Shown here in pieces: positions 1 to 10,684 of a stretch of 64,000 nt of DNA. This DNA is from Piezodorus guildinii. Its lineage: Eukaryota; Arthropoda; Insecta; Hemiptera; Pentatomidae. The DNA is taken from NCBI GenBank assembly GCA_023052935.1, contig CM041298.1, forward strand, positions 113,292,977 through 113,356,976, given 5' to 3'. Every line of letters begins with the position of its first letter. Position 1 is the first letter of the stretch. The translations under genes were made by a program, and so were the position numbers. The notes beneath the pieces are model-generated. The model worked only from the letters and a program-made list of their open reading frames with translations, was not told the DNA's origin and did no database searches.

Positions 1-2897
1 ATTGATACAATTACGACAGGGCTCACGAAACACATAATAGACGCCGCATATGAAAGCATTCCGAAATCTCGAGGATCTACAAAAGTGAACCATTGCCCTT
101 GGTTTGATGACGAATGCCGTCAAGTTATTAGGGACAGAAATAGAGCGCTTCGAAAGTTTGTAAAATATCCCACTACCTCCAACTTTATACAATACAAAAA
201 ATTTAAAGCCAAAGCCAGGAACGTCGTTAAACACAAAAGGAAAACGTCTTGGCTCACCTATTTAGAACAGATTAATGCATATACTCCCATCAAAAATGTA
301 TGGAACAAAATAAACTCCATTAGAGGAATCCACGATTGTTCTACAATTTACCTTAAAATAAATGATCAAATCATCTCAAACCCAGAACCAATAGCCGAAT
401 CATTTGCAGAATACTTTTCAGACGCTCCAACTAACCACGAAGATTCGACTCCGACCTCAGATTTCACTTTTCCATTGAACACCAATGATATTTATAACCT
501 TCCTTTCTCCATTACCGAACTTGATCAAGTCATCGCCGAACTGAAGCCAACCACTCCTGGACCTGATGACATTCATAATCTAATGTTAAAAAATCTTCCA
601 CTAACTTGCAAGCGTGCCCTCCTACATCTCTATAACGAAATCTGGACAGCACACAAGTTTCCTGCATCATGGCAAGAATCAATAATTATACCTATACCCA
701 AACCTGGAAAAGACAAAACTCAAATCAACAATTACAGGCCGATTTCTCTAAGCAGCTGCATGTGCAAACTAATGGAAAAAAATGGTAAACAAACGCCTAC
801 TATGATTTCTAGAAAAGCATAGTTTACTGTCCCCAGTGCAATGTGGTTTTAGGAAAGGAAGATCCACCATTGATCACCTTGCTACTCTTGAGGCTGAAAT
901 TCTTAACACATTCATTACTAAACAAGAAGCAATAGGGATATTTTTTGATATAGAGAAAGCGTACGACTCAGTAAACAAGTATCCTCAAACAATTATACGA
1001 CTGGGGATTTGGTGGGAACCTACCTATCTTCATTAAAAATTTTCTTTCAAATAGAACAATAAGAATAAGAATAGGCAATACCCTTTCTAATCCTAAGGTA
1101 ATGCAATGTGGACTTCCTCAAGGAAGTGATATCAGCTGTGTTCTCTTCGCTATAGCCATTAATAGTATTACAGAAATATTTCCCCGATCTGTAAGAGCCT
1201 TTGTATTTGTAGACGATGTGGCAATCTTCTTAAGATACACAAATCTAGAGTGGATGAAAAGAATCCTCCAGAATACACTCAATAAACTCGAAGTTTGGGC
1301 AAGGAAGAATAATTTTAAATTTTCCCCACACAAAACCAAATGCATTCGCTTTTCGAGAAAACGTTACCCTACAGTCGCTCCTGACCTCACTTTAGGAACA
1401 AATATCCTTACGTTCTCTACTGATGTTAAGTTTCTCGGATTACTGATAGACGAAAAGTTGAACTGGATCAGCCACATAAAGTACCTTAGGGAAGTATGTA
1501 GGAAAAGACTTGATATTCTAAAGGTTCTAGCTGGAACTTCCTGGGGAGCCGATAGGAAAAGTATGCTGATGGTTTATACGAACTTAATCCAATCAAAGCT
1601 TGATTATGGCTGTGAGTCTTACTCTTCAGCCAAATCTACATATCTATCACTTCTTGACTCTATCCTACATTCTGGAATCCGCCTGGCGACTGGTGCCTTT
1701 CGAACGTCTCCAATAACGAGCTTATCAGCTGAGTCCAGTGTTTCTCCCTTGATCTTCAGACGGCAACAAATCATCTCATCGTATCTTTCGAAACTCTTAC
1801 CGCAACTCGACAACCCAGCTCATCATCTTATCTTCCAACCGAAACACTGCCAAATCTACGATGCTCAACCCCGTTCTTCAGCACCTCTAGGAATCAGGCA
1901 AAGAGCAACTATTATGTTAATAAAACGAGAGGTCGATTTTACCCGCACCTCGTTTGAAAACCCACCCTGGACCTATTCTCCACCTGCAATAAACCTAAAA
2001 CTTCTAAGTCTTAAAGAAAAATTACCCCGACACATGCTGATCAAAGAATTCTTCGCCATGATCAACGAAACATCTTCAGACTGTCATATCATTTATACTG
2101 ACGGCTCTAAGACAGGAGAAAAAGTGGGCTGCTCTGTCGTTTCTGCCCAGAAGATCAAAAAATATAAGCTCCCACCCTTTGCTTCTGTATTCACCGCAGA
2201 GCTACAAGCTATTAGTTCAGCTTTATATACAGCCATTAATTCGAACAGTCGTGTTATCTATATCTGTACAGATTCCCTATCATCACTTAAATCCCTGGGA
2301 AACCAATATTCAACAAACAGTACTATGAATACTATTAAAAATTATCTCCTCATACTAAAAGAATTGAAAAAGACTGTCACCTTCATTTGGACGCCAGCCC
2401 ATATTGGTATACCAGGAAATGAAGCAGCAGACAAAGCGGCGAAAGAGGTCGCACAACTGAATATTCCCCCAATTAAACTATTTGAACAGCACGATATTAA
2501 GAAATGGTTAAGAGATAAGATCTCCAGCGAGTGGGAAACCTCTTGGCTGTCAGTGTTCCCTCAAAATAAGCTGCGGAGAATTAAGAATACGACAAAACCC
2601 TGGAGAAGCTGCGTGAGAGGCTGTAGAAGAGAAGAAGTAGTCGTCACCAGATTGCGAATAGGCCACTCTCGACTCACCCACGGATACCTTATGGATAAAG
2701 CGGAGGTAACAACATGCGAACGGTGCTCTACTCCACTGACAATGCAGCACATCTTAGAAGACTGCCCGCTGTACGCAGCTGCGTTTTCTTCTCGAGGCCT
2801 GCCTAGGCAACTCTCATCATTATTAGGGGATAATAAGGAGGTTCTCGATTTAGTTATAGAAATTCTAAAAGAAATCGAACTATACAATAAGATTTAA
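1..2897 (+). pseudogene. I-type non-LTR retrotransposon ORF2 (RT + RNase H), damaged, 5' end outside window
   Basis: Open from the first base, so the endonuclease part lies upstream of the window. The linker PWFDDEC is followed by RT motifs: PIPKPGKDK and NYRPISL, then QCGFRKGRST, FFDIEKAYDSV (motif A), GLPQGSDISCVLF (motif B) and FVFVDDVAIF (motif C, FVDD in place of YADD). A full RNase HI domain follows: YTDGSKTG, TAELQAISSAL, CTDSLSSLKSL and WTPAHIGIPGNEAADKAAKE. The protein ends with a CxxC...H...C knuckle (CERCSTPLTMQHILEDC). Lesions: a frameshift in a 7-A run near 780, a stop near 810, and a second frameshift near 1003. From about 1006 to the TAA at 2897 the frame is open for some 630 codons. 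RNase H between RT and the C-terminus fits the I group and argues against Jockey. It would nick target DNA and copy its RNA in the nucleus. As it stands it is inactive but only lightly decayed. Confidence 0.93.
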
Positions 2898-3112
2898 AAA
2901 AAAAAAAATAATAATAAATAAAAAAATAAATAAATAAATAAAAATAAATAAATAAAAAATAAATAAATAAATAAAATAAATAAAAAAATATATATATATA
3001 TATAAATTAAAAAAATAAATAAATAAATAAATAAAAAATAAATAAATAAATAAATAAAAAAAAAATAATAATAATAAAATAAATAATAATAAATAAATTA
3101 AAAAAAACAAAT
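2898..3112 (+). repeat. AAAT-rich 3' tail of the I-type element
   Basis: Directly after the stop codon come about 200 bases of almost pure A and T built from AAAT/TAAA units, with a short TA run near 2990. Position and content fit a simple-sequence 3' tail that has expanded after insertion. The F/Y/I-rich reading frame on the opposite strand is a by-product. Confidence 0.75.
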
Positions 3113-3339
3113 AAAATAGAATGGACCATCATTAATAAATTTCTTAGAAGTAAGTATGAAGTAATTAAAAATTCTGCACTGTAAAGAAATTATACAAGCT
3201 TCTATGACCATCATGAATTTTACGGGCGTAATAATCTCGTCATTTATCGCCCTAAAACACCATCCCTACCTACCTACCTAATTATATGGTCTTTTTATAC
3301 TCGGGCGGTGACTTGAGTAGGCGCCGCTAGCGCTACTAG
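3113..3339. other. Unrecognised spacer
   Basis: AT-rich sequence with a short CCTA repeat near 3265-3280. No coding match or repeat family was recognised. Confidence 0.4.
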
Positions 3340-4095
3340 TGAGCGAGTGTCTGAAGCATCCGCTACAGAAGCAAGAATTGAAACTAGTGGTTTAGAGTGA
3401 GAATGAAGTTTTTCACGGAAGGAGTTAAACCTGATTCGGGCCATTAAGCAACGTCTGGAACATTAAGGTCTTTATGAGATGAGTTGATGGTGACAAAGTA
3501 TGAAGCGTTGGGGATTTTACAAAGGATTTTGGATTGTAAGGATTGGGTACGGAAAAATTTTATGGTTTAGTAGAGAGCCAAAGTTCAACTCCGTAAGTCT
3601 AGATAGGCCTTACGATGGTTATGTAAATGAGCCTTCTGCATTTAAGTGGAAGGTTCGAGCGTTTGCTAAGAGTCGGTTGAGTGTTGAATTACCGAAAGCT
3701 GCGAGCAGATTCAGTCTCGTGTGCGGATTACATTTTAAACATCCGTCAAGTTGGAGTCCTAGAAATGCGATCTGTTCAAGTGGGACAAGTGGAGTGTTAT
3801 TGAAAGATACTGTAGGTCAGAAAGTCATAGGTTTATGACAAAGGGTAAAGGTTATTTTGTGGGATTTATTGGAATTTAATTCTCCGATTCAGAAAGCATA
3901 CTTCAAGATCACTGATTAGGGGTTGAATAGTTTAGGAGGCAATGGTTGCCTCTTTATTGATTGATAATCCGCAGGTGTCATCAGCCTAGGTGGAAAGGAA
4001 AGTGTTAAGGTGGGTTGAAATATAAGCTGTAAAGAAAGGAGCCTAGGATACAGCCTTGAGAAACGCCAACAGACTGGATAAAAAGGGATGATCAT
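3340..4095 (-). pseudogene. Jockey-A non-LTR retrotransposon fragment (RT palm to C-terminus)
   Basis: Read on the minus strand this region matches the Jockey-A copies at 25.3 and 43.9 kb along its length. Near 4030-4065 it encodes a decayed RT motif B reading SQGCILGS (family form GVPQGSILGP). Further on lie remnants of the thumb and C-terminal segments. Frames are broken in several places, and the terminal WPRDLL region and poly(A) tail are missing or too decayed to see. It is an old, inactive copy. The plus-strand frame at 3500-3838 is antisense to this and not a gene. Confidence 0.75.
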
Positions 4096-4642
4096 AAGCC
4101 GATTCGCACCATAGTCACCAAAGTGACAAGATGAATAACTTAAGCTTATGATCATAGCATTTCAACATATTATTTTAGATTGTAATTCCGTGAGACAAAA
4201 AGGGCATACAGTTAACTGATAGTTGTAAATAATAAGTTAAATTGTTATAGAAAATAAAAGCTTCAACAAAAACGATATAATTCTTATTTCAATTAAAACT
4301 TTATTCAAATTGTGATTTTTTGCGAGCTCCTGTTTTTGTATTATTTCATCCCAAAAAGGGTAGAATAGAGGTGGTATGAAGATATGATGGGATGGTCACT
4401 CCTAAATGCATGAGAAGCCTATAGAGGCCGGGCAGGGTCAGCCTGAAAGGGGATCTCAATACTCTCAGGTTTCCCGCTGAATAGCTCAACAGGGCAAAGC
4501 ATGTAAGTACCAATTAGCTCAACCTAAATATAGGGCTAGAATAAAATTTCCATTTCAAGAATAAAATAAAACTATAAGAATCCACAAAAGCAATATAAAC
4601 TATTAAACAAATAATAATGAAAGATTAATAAAAATACATAGA
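4096..4642. other. AT-rich spacer, nothing recognised
   Basis: No coding motif, tRNA-like promoter or known repeat end is visible between the Jockey-A remnant and the Penelope-like terminal repeat. Confidence 0.4.
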
Positions 4643-4745
4643 TGAGGAAGATGGTTGGGGGTGCGGTCATAAATTAGAAACACATATTTAAAACAAGTGC
4701 TCTTTTAATTATGTGCCGACGTTTCGGTCTACGTTATAAATAATC
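4643..4745 (-). mobile_element. Penelope-like terminal repeat, minus-strand copy, with decayed hammerhead motif
   Basis: The reverse complement of this segment matches 5785-5869: both share the GGTTGGGGGT / ACCCCCAACC block, the AAAACAAGTGCT block and the GAAACGTC core. The hammerhead half CTGATGA is lost here, leaving only the part around ACGTTTCGG. With the plus-strand copy it forms an inverted pair about 1.1 kb apart, an arrangement common in Penelope-like elements. Confidence 0.65.
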
Positions 4746-4860
4746 GGTATACGTTATATAAATATCTACCTTGATATTTCCTCACTTTGACTATTGTTGT
4801 ACGGTGTATGGGGGTGTCTCTGGAGATCTCGAAGAAAAACTATAACGGTTATTTAATTGC

Positions 4861-5663
4861 TTCATTTTATTCATCTTTGGGATCTCCAGGGACACCTCTG
4901 TCACTCGATTCTACGAAGAGTTAAAGTGGCTTTATCCCTCCTACCGTCGCAAGTACTTCCTGGCTTCCTCCTTCTATCAAGTTACGCAATCCTGCCCTCC
5001 ATCATACATCTCTGATCTCTTATTATTCAAATTCTCAATCCATACCCGTACGCGGCCTTCTGATTTGTATATTACGCCCCATCGAACCGCTGCTTTCGAC
5101 AGATCTTTCATAATCCGATCCTCTTCCATATGGAACTCTATTCCTTCTGATATTCGTAATTCTAATACCCTTCCGACTTTCAAATCTCGTCTATTCCATT
5201 ACTTCCTGTCTATTCAATTTCCAAATAATCCTGACTAATCAAGTTTCCCATGAAAATATGTTAACAGAAAAAGTTATAGAAGTGTTTCTTAATCTTTTTT
5301 TTATATTTCTTTTTCTTTTCTTTTATTTAATAAGAAAGAATTGTATTTTATTTTTTTGTCTAGATTATTTATGGCTAAATGATAATGATTTATTTCTTAT
5401 ATTATTTAATCATCACGTATATTTTTTACAAATATTTTCACAGCCATTACTTTTCGAAGATATATATTGGCTAATCATATTTTTATTTTTGTCACTTGTC
5501 TTATTGTTTTCTTTTTTACTTATTATTATTCAGTGTATATTGCATTTCTTTTCATTCTGTTTTTCAATTTTACTCTAAGACAGTAAATCTCGCATTTTTG
5601 TATTTTGTATTATTCTAAAGGGACTTGTCCCAGAATAAATAAAGAAATTATTATTATTATTAT
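4861..5663 (+). pseudogene. CR1/L2-like non-LTR retrotransposon, C-terminal RT end and 3' UTR
   Basis: One frame is open from 4861 to a TAA at 5237-5239. It carries LKWLYPSYRRKYFLASSFY, then CPPSYISDLL, then SIWNSIPSDIR and LPTFKSRLFHYFLSIQF. The LKWLP...YRR, LWNSLP and FK..LF..YFL series is the usual C-terminal tail of CR1/L2/Rex-type elements. About 420 bases of AT-rich 3' UTR follow, including a GGGACTTGTCCC palindrome, an AATAAA signal, and an ATT trinucleotide tail at 5646-5666. It is 5' truncated and has no RT core. The same tail occurs at 8.9, 38.4, 40.7 and 55.7 kb. It lies between two inverted Penelope-like repeats. Confidence 0.82.
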
Positions 5664-5674
5664 TATTACGTTGT

Positions 5675-5889
5675 GGGCCTTCATCAGGGTGTACTCTAAG
5701 ACGAGGGCCTTCATCAGGGTTGACTCTGTGACTTCTTTAGACACCGTCTCAAAGTCAACCCTGATGAAGACCCACAATGTAGGCCGAAACGTCAGCAAAT
5801 AATTAAAACAGCACTTGTTTTAAATGCGTGTTTATAATTTATGACCGTACCCCCAACCATCTTCCTCATATAATTTCTCAACGGTCAAC
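5675..5889 (+). mobile_element. Penelope-like terminal repeat with hammerhead-like motif and inverted arms
   Basis: A hammerhead-like core is visible: CTGATGA at 5761-5767 and GAAAC at 5786-5790, separated by a potential stem II (GACC...GGCC with one mismatch). Upstream, the same motif is present in reverse orientation twice (CTTCATCAGGG at about 5688 and 5709). The sequence therefore forms a hairpin, CTTCATCAGGGTTGACT pairing with AGTCAACCCTGATGAAG. The 3' part ends in CTCAACGGTCAAC, which also ends the 38.7 kb copy. Hammerheads in Penelope-like terminal repeats are established; activity of this one is not shown. Confidence 0.7.
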
Positions 5890-6430
5890 AAAAACTCCAT
5901 CATAATAAAAATACAGTGCGCGCAACAGACGACTTTCACTTACGTCCGTTGTGAAATCAATTTAAAAAAATTAAATACATTTAGACACCAAAATAAATTG
6001 TTAAAGAATTATTTACATTGGGTTTAATAGAAACATTTTTGATTCTTTCGAAACTCAATGTAATTACCTTCTTCCATCTCTAAATTTATTTTAAATCCCT
6101 TCTCATCTCCTGCCTCAAGAACGGACGTACTCGAGTGTATCGATTCCACTCCAAGGCTGACAAAGCGCTATATTATGTAGGAGTCAGCAAAGTTGGCCGG
6201 GCAACATCAGGCTTCATATAACCGAAGCAATATATATACCAACCATTAATTATTAAATATATTTATACATATAGACCAGCAGAGAATTATATTGATGGTT
6301 AAATACCATGCACAAAGGTGCAATATAAGTTCAAACGTCGACGATGTATAGAAAAAAGAAATAAAATAGGGATTAAGAGAAGTACATCGGTGCCTATTAA
6401 TTAAGTACCTAATTCAATGCTCCTGGAATA
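5890..6430. other. Unrecognised AT-rich spacer
   Basis: A slightly less AT-rich patch at 6110-6215 has no coding or repeat signature I recognise. Confidence 0.35.
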
Positions 6431-6663
6431 AACCAAATCATTGGCAGAAGAAGAAAATATAATTCATTATGTCTGGATGTGGCCCGGACATGGGGATAAT
6501 AGGAAATGAAATTGCAGAAAAGGCTGCCAAAGAGGCTCTCATTCTCCCTGGTCGCGCTAGGGCACTGCTGTCAAAGCTAGTGCATACATTTATTTTAAAT
6601 GTCATTAAAAAATGGGATGAAATCAGAAAAAACAAGTATTTAAGCAATCCACTTCATAGATAA
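6431..6663 (+). pseudogene. RNase H domain remnant of an I-type non-LTR retrotransposon
   Basis: The end of an RNase HI domain is readable: HYVWM, then a frameshift, then GHMGIIGNEIAEKAAKEA, followed by a basic stretch (VIKKWDEIRKNKY). This matches the WxPGHxGIxGNExADxAAK segment at the end of the retrotransposon RNase H. RT and upstream parts are absent, so it is a relic. It differs from the element at 1-2897. Confidence 0.72.
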
Positions 6664-7340
6664 TCAAATTCCTAACCATATCTGTTCCTAAATCATAACT
6701 TTCTTGGTTGTGCATAAAAATAGATAAAAAAAAATGCTGCAAATTATTACACAAAGTTTTATTATTTCCAAATAACAATATTAGGGTATAACTGCTTATA
6801 TCACTGTTGATAGGCAATTAAGGAATATGAAAATCAATAATTCAAAGGATCATATCATATCACTACCGCTGATTTAAAAATGGAATATCTAAGCTTTTAA
6901 CCAATTTTAATGATTCTTTATTCATTTGGTCCAAAGTTTACTTCTCTTTCAAATGAAACTAAAAGCAAAATATTTGGTATTTATTTATTAATTAATTAGA
7001 AGAAACAGATTTTATATTATTCGTTATACGGATTTTACGCATCTTGAAAAGTAAGCTCTCAAATTTTGAGAGGGGAGGGAATGGTATTTTTTTATTTTTG
7101 GTCGATAACAAAGGTGCATTATTCAAAATACTAAACCAAAACCATTTATACAGCACTGCGTTACTATTTCCAACACAACATAGAATATATGCCAACAAAG
7201 CCGCGGGTCACAGTTAGTATTTGATATAAGATAAGACAGATATTTATTTGTCAAAGAAAATAATGTACAAATACATATATAATACAAATATAATAAGTTT
7301 ATTTTCTGCCTATCGTAGTGAAAATACATAATACATAAAA
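6664..7340. other. AT-rich spacer
   Basis: Short frames here have no recognisable motif. No repeat ends were found. Confidence 0.35.
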
Positions 7341-7342
7341 TA

Positions 7343-8049
7343 TTGAGTTGTTTCACATGAAATGTCCGTTTTTATAGTTTCTGAAATAATGAAGCTTCCT
7401 AATCATTCACCCACTTTTTAGTATACCTCCAAATATGAACATGGAAACACGCGATTTTCGAGTAATATTTGTGTACGAGTTTAAACTCGCCCATTCAGCA
7501 GCTGAGGCCGCTTAAAATATTTGCAAGGCTGTCAAACATACAGTAGAAGGAAACCCCTACCAAACAGTTAAAGGACCCTCAGCACAACTAAATGCAAGAG
7601 CATCTACCGTTTCCAGACATTTATAGTGTATTAGGAAAGTAAAAAAGCTCGAAACATGGGTACCTCATGATCTCACTGAGCGGCGGTAAGACCCCTTATT
7701 TCAAAACATACCGTGCAAAAATTGAAAGAACTGGGCTACGAAGTTCTTCCGCACCCACCATATTCTCCTGACTTGTATCCAACAGATTACCACCTGTTCA
7801 AGAATTTAGACAACTTCGTCAAAGGAAAACTTTTGAAAATGATGATCAAGTGAAAACTGCGTTTTCAGATTTTGTTTCACTTCAAAGCTCAGAGTTTTTC
7901 AGTTCGGGATAAAAATTTTGGTGTCACGTTGGGAAAAATGTGTAGAAAAAGAAGGTAAATACTTCGAATAAAATAATCTTGTTTTCATATCGTATTTTAA
8001 ATAAAAATCCTTTACCTTGAAAATGGACATTTAATGTGACACAACCCAA
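7343..8049 (+). mobile_element. Mariner family 1, internally deleted copy
   Basis: Bounded by TA duplications (7341-7342 and 8050-8051) and terminal inverted repeats TTGAGTTGTTTCACATGAAA and its partner CATTTAATGTGACACAACCC. Inside, pieces of mariner transposase are readable: METRDFRVIF and YEFKLAHSAAEAA (helix-turn-helix start), a HTVEGNPYQTVKG piece, then GLRSSSAPTIFS-type sequence that in another frame reads LGYEVLPHPPYSPD. The segment with the first catalytic Asp is missing, with the same junction as in the 29.2 kb copy. Stops and frameshifts make it non-coding. About 700 bp against the usual 1.3 kb. Confidence 0.9.
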
Positions 8050-8051
8050 TA

Positions 8052-8930
8052 ACATAACATATCAGACTATATTCTAATAAATTAATAATACACTTCTGAG
8101 TCTTAACTCTTAATTTTTTTTAATTTAATATATTAGTATTAATATCTAATTTTCACCAGAAGTAAAAACAGATAATTATATGCCATTTTTTTTATTCTAT
8201 CAATGTCCAAAATGTTCTCTATATTATCACAAGGTGGTAATGTTTTTAATGTACTGAAGTAGGTACCTTCTTCTATATTCATTATATGACTAGAAGTGGA
8301 GAAGGAGTTGGTGAAGACTTTTAGTTATGTACTGTTTGCAGCTGCTACATATTTCATCATCATGAAGAATATAGGATTAATTTTTTTAATATATATTTAT
8401 GGCATGGGAGTTATAAATTCTCAGTCGACTGACTACTCGTAGTTTATGAATAATTTCATGGAACGTCAGGTATTCTTCAGCTGGTATTTAATATAAAGAA
8501 AGAAGTAACAACATAAAGAAATATAACTTATTCAAGCTCCTAATAATATTAATAAATAAATAACATCGATACAATTGGTTAATGTATGTGAGTTATTTGG
8601 TGGGACACATACGCAACCTCTGGTACACTTGGCAACCTTTAGGCGGACCTTCGCCAACTTGGCATTCTGGATCGTGAATGAAACGGCTTCTGAATCAGAG
8701 GTTTTAAATATATCGGGCTATTAGGTAACAAGGTTATCAACACTATAATGTTACAAGTAACATGTTATTACGCCCATCATAAACCATTATCTGAAATAAT
8801 TAACGTCAAAACCTGAACATTTGTTGTGAAAATAACGAGATAATTGCTATTTTACAGCTCAAGGTTTACACTAAGTACATGAACTATTAAACGAAACATA
8901 CAACAAGAAACAACTATATTCTAATGAAAT
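8052..8930. other. AT-rich spacer with one less AT-rich patch
   Basis: At 8590-8700 there is a higher-GC stretch (ACTTGGCAACCTTTAGGCGG). No family was recognised. Confidence 0.35.
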
Positions 8931-9580
8931 GAAATGAAAAGTAATTTTATTCTGGAACGAGTAGTCCCCTAAGAATTACAAGAAAAGTACAATTACATGA
9001 TAATTGTCTGGTCGTTTAAGACTTCAGTTTAACAATAAAAGATGGATTTTGTGACAATGAATAGTATCATTCATAGATTTTAAATATTACATATGTTGGG
9101 AAGATTGATTCTTTAGGAGATAGAGAAATAGTGGGTGTTTGAAAGTGGACAATGATAAGGAATTACGAATAGATACAGGCAAGGAATTCCAAAATAGGGT
9201 AACACGAATAACAAAGGTTTTTTTCTTAAGGAGGCGGATCTGTGCGAAGGTATATACAAGTTTAGGCGTTGGGATTTAGTGTTTACTGAATGGACAGAGG
9301 AACAAGTGGTAAGCATATCAAGAATATAAGGAGGTTTTTTAGTTTTGAAAAATCGGAAGAGACAGACACCTAGGAGGTACTGCCTATTCTATGTAATAGA
9401 AATTAAATGATTTGGACATTAGTAAAGAATGACAGAGGAGCGATGGACAAAATTGACCGATCAACCGATAGAAAGGCGAAAAGGAGGACCCTAGAAGGGA
9501 TAGTTGCGGTCTATAGGTAAAGGCATGGCTACCAGAGGAGACTGGCTCCACGGATAGAAGAACGCAAAAGAATTTAAGAA
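8931..9580 (-). pseudogene. CR1/L2-like non-LTR C-terminus and 3' UTR
   Basis: On the minus strand, broken over two or three frames, are residues typical of the family tail: YIPSHRSASLRK, then after a frameshift VTLFWNSLPVSIRNS and LSTFKHPLFLYLL, ending at a TAA near 9080. Upstream remnants (LPIDRNYPF, GSSF, YRLI) resemble the LKWLP...YRR..LASSFFYRL region. The 3' end near 8940 carries the AATAAA-type signal after a GGGGACT...TCCAG block, comparable to the GGGACTTGTCCCAG block at 5617. It is 5' truncated and inactive. Confidence 0.7.
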
Positions 9581-9905
9581 CGAGAAACAACTAAATTGTA
9601 GAAAATTTTAAATAAATAAAAAAAAAAATTGTGATTTTTAATTTCCTCGCACTATTTCTAAATCACGAAATGATTTTTATACGGTTTTCGCTACAATTTA
9701 GGGCATCCTTTCCTGAAGGATTATAGGAAAAATACATTTTAATTGTGTTTATTCTCCAGGAAGGAAAATGAAATTTCCTGTACGCAAGTAGTAATATCGA
9801 CGTATCATATATAGCGCGAGATTTTAAATTATAGCATATGTAATGAAATAAGTCAGAAATAAATAAGCATATGTTATTCGTAATGTAGTGGAGGTTATGA
9901 CGATT
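9581..9905. other. AT-rich spacer
   Basis: No recognisable content. Confidence 0.35.
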
Positions 9906-9997
9906 CAGTGTTGCCATAAATACAATTCTGCCGGGATTCGAACCCAGGACCAGGAGAACAGTAGACTAGTGCTCTATCCACTACACCACGCCTCTCC
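9906..9997 (-). mobile_element. SINE-1 tRNA-like head (truncated copy)
   Basis: The minus strand reads GGAGAGGCGTGGTGTAGTGG followed by ATAGAGCACTAGTCTACTG, then GGGTTCGAATCCCGG. These are the RNA polymerase III A box and B box as in the full SINE-1 at 51.2 kb. The body downstream of the head is lost after about 15 bases, so this is a head-only fragment. A genuine tRNA was considered, but the sequence follows the SINE family and cannot fold into a full cloverleaf acceptor. Confidence 0.8.
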
Positions 9998-10086
9998 ACA
10001 CTGGTCGTTCTATTCATGTTACATCAACCATATATTTTGTTTCTTAGTAAATTCACTTTCTATGGTATTATAATATAAATAATAAG

Positions 10087-10087
<1 letters not shown>

Positions 10088-10144
<57 letters not shown>
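10088..10144. repeat. TA dinucleotide microsatellite
   Basis: About 28 uninterrupted TA units. Confidence 0.95.
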
Positions 10145-10146
<2 letters not shown>

Positions 10147-10684
10147 TCGTATATACATGTTTCGTCGATAATTTCAGAGAAATGTCTCTGCTGTAACTAA
10201 ATATTTATACATGTATCTTTACATATCTTAGATAAGTTTAAGAAAACTTTAGATTTGATTTAACGACTTAGTGATTTTGATAGAATTAAAAAAAAAAAAA
10301 AATCATAGAAATTAAAATTATTGTATTTTAAATATCTCAATATGTACACAACATAATGAAGTGCAAATTACATTCAAACCAATAGTTTTGTTTTTAGTTT
10401 TTACTTACAAAATTTCAAAACCGTAAATTGATTTTGGTAAAGTAGAGCGCATAGTTGGATATAGAAATATCTTCAGTAGAAAGAGTAGGAAAAAATTGGC
10501 ATATAAAATTATTTCGATGCCTAACTTAATTTTTCCAAATGATGAACCATAATGAAACCAGTTACAATTATAAATGTGTATGTGTAGGGTATTTTTGTTA
10601 TTTTTTGTCCTTATTTTTCTTTTGATTGTATTTACTTGAGTATCAAAATACATCAATTAAATGTAATAGACAATAGTAACCTGA
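10145..10684. other. AT-rich spacer
   Basis: Contains a 15-base A run near 10289. No coding signal. Confidence 0.35.

Noticed and set aside
2880..3110. Hydrophobic F/Y/I-rich 76-codon minus frame, like a membrane protein
   Set aside because: It is the opposite strand of the AAAT tail of the I-type element.
5258..5578. 106-codon hydrophobic frame
   Set aside because: Lies in the T-rich 3' UTR of the CR1/L2-like element; composition-driven.
9906..9997. tRNA gene on the minus strand (also at 18553, 38400, 51247)
   Set aside because: A and B boxes are present, but the sequences belong to one repeat family with a shared non-tRNA body; they are SINE heads.
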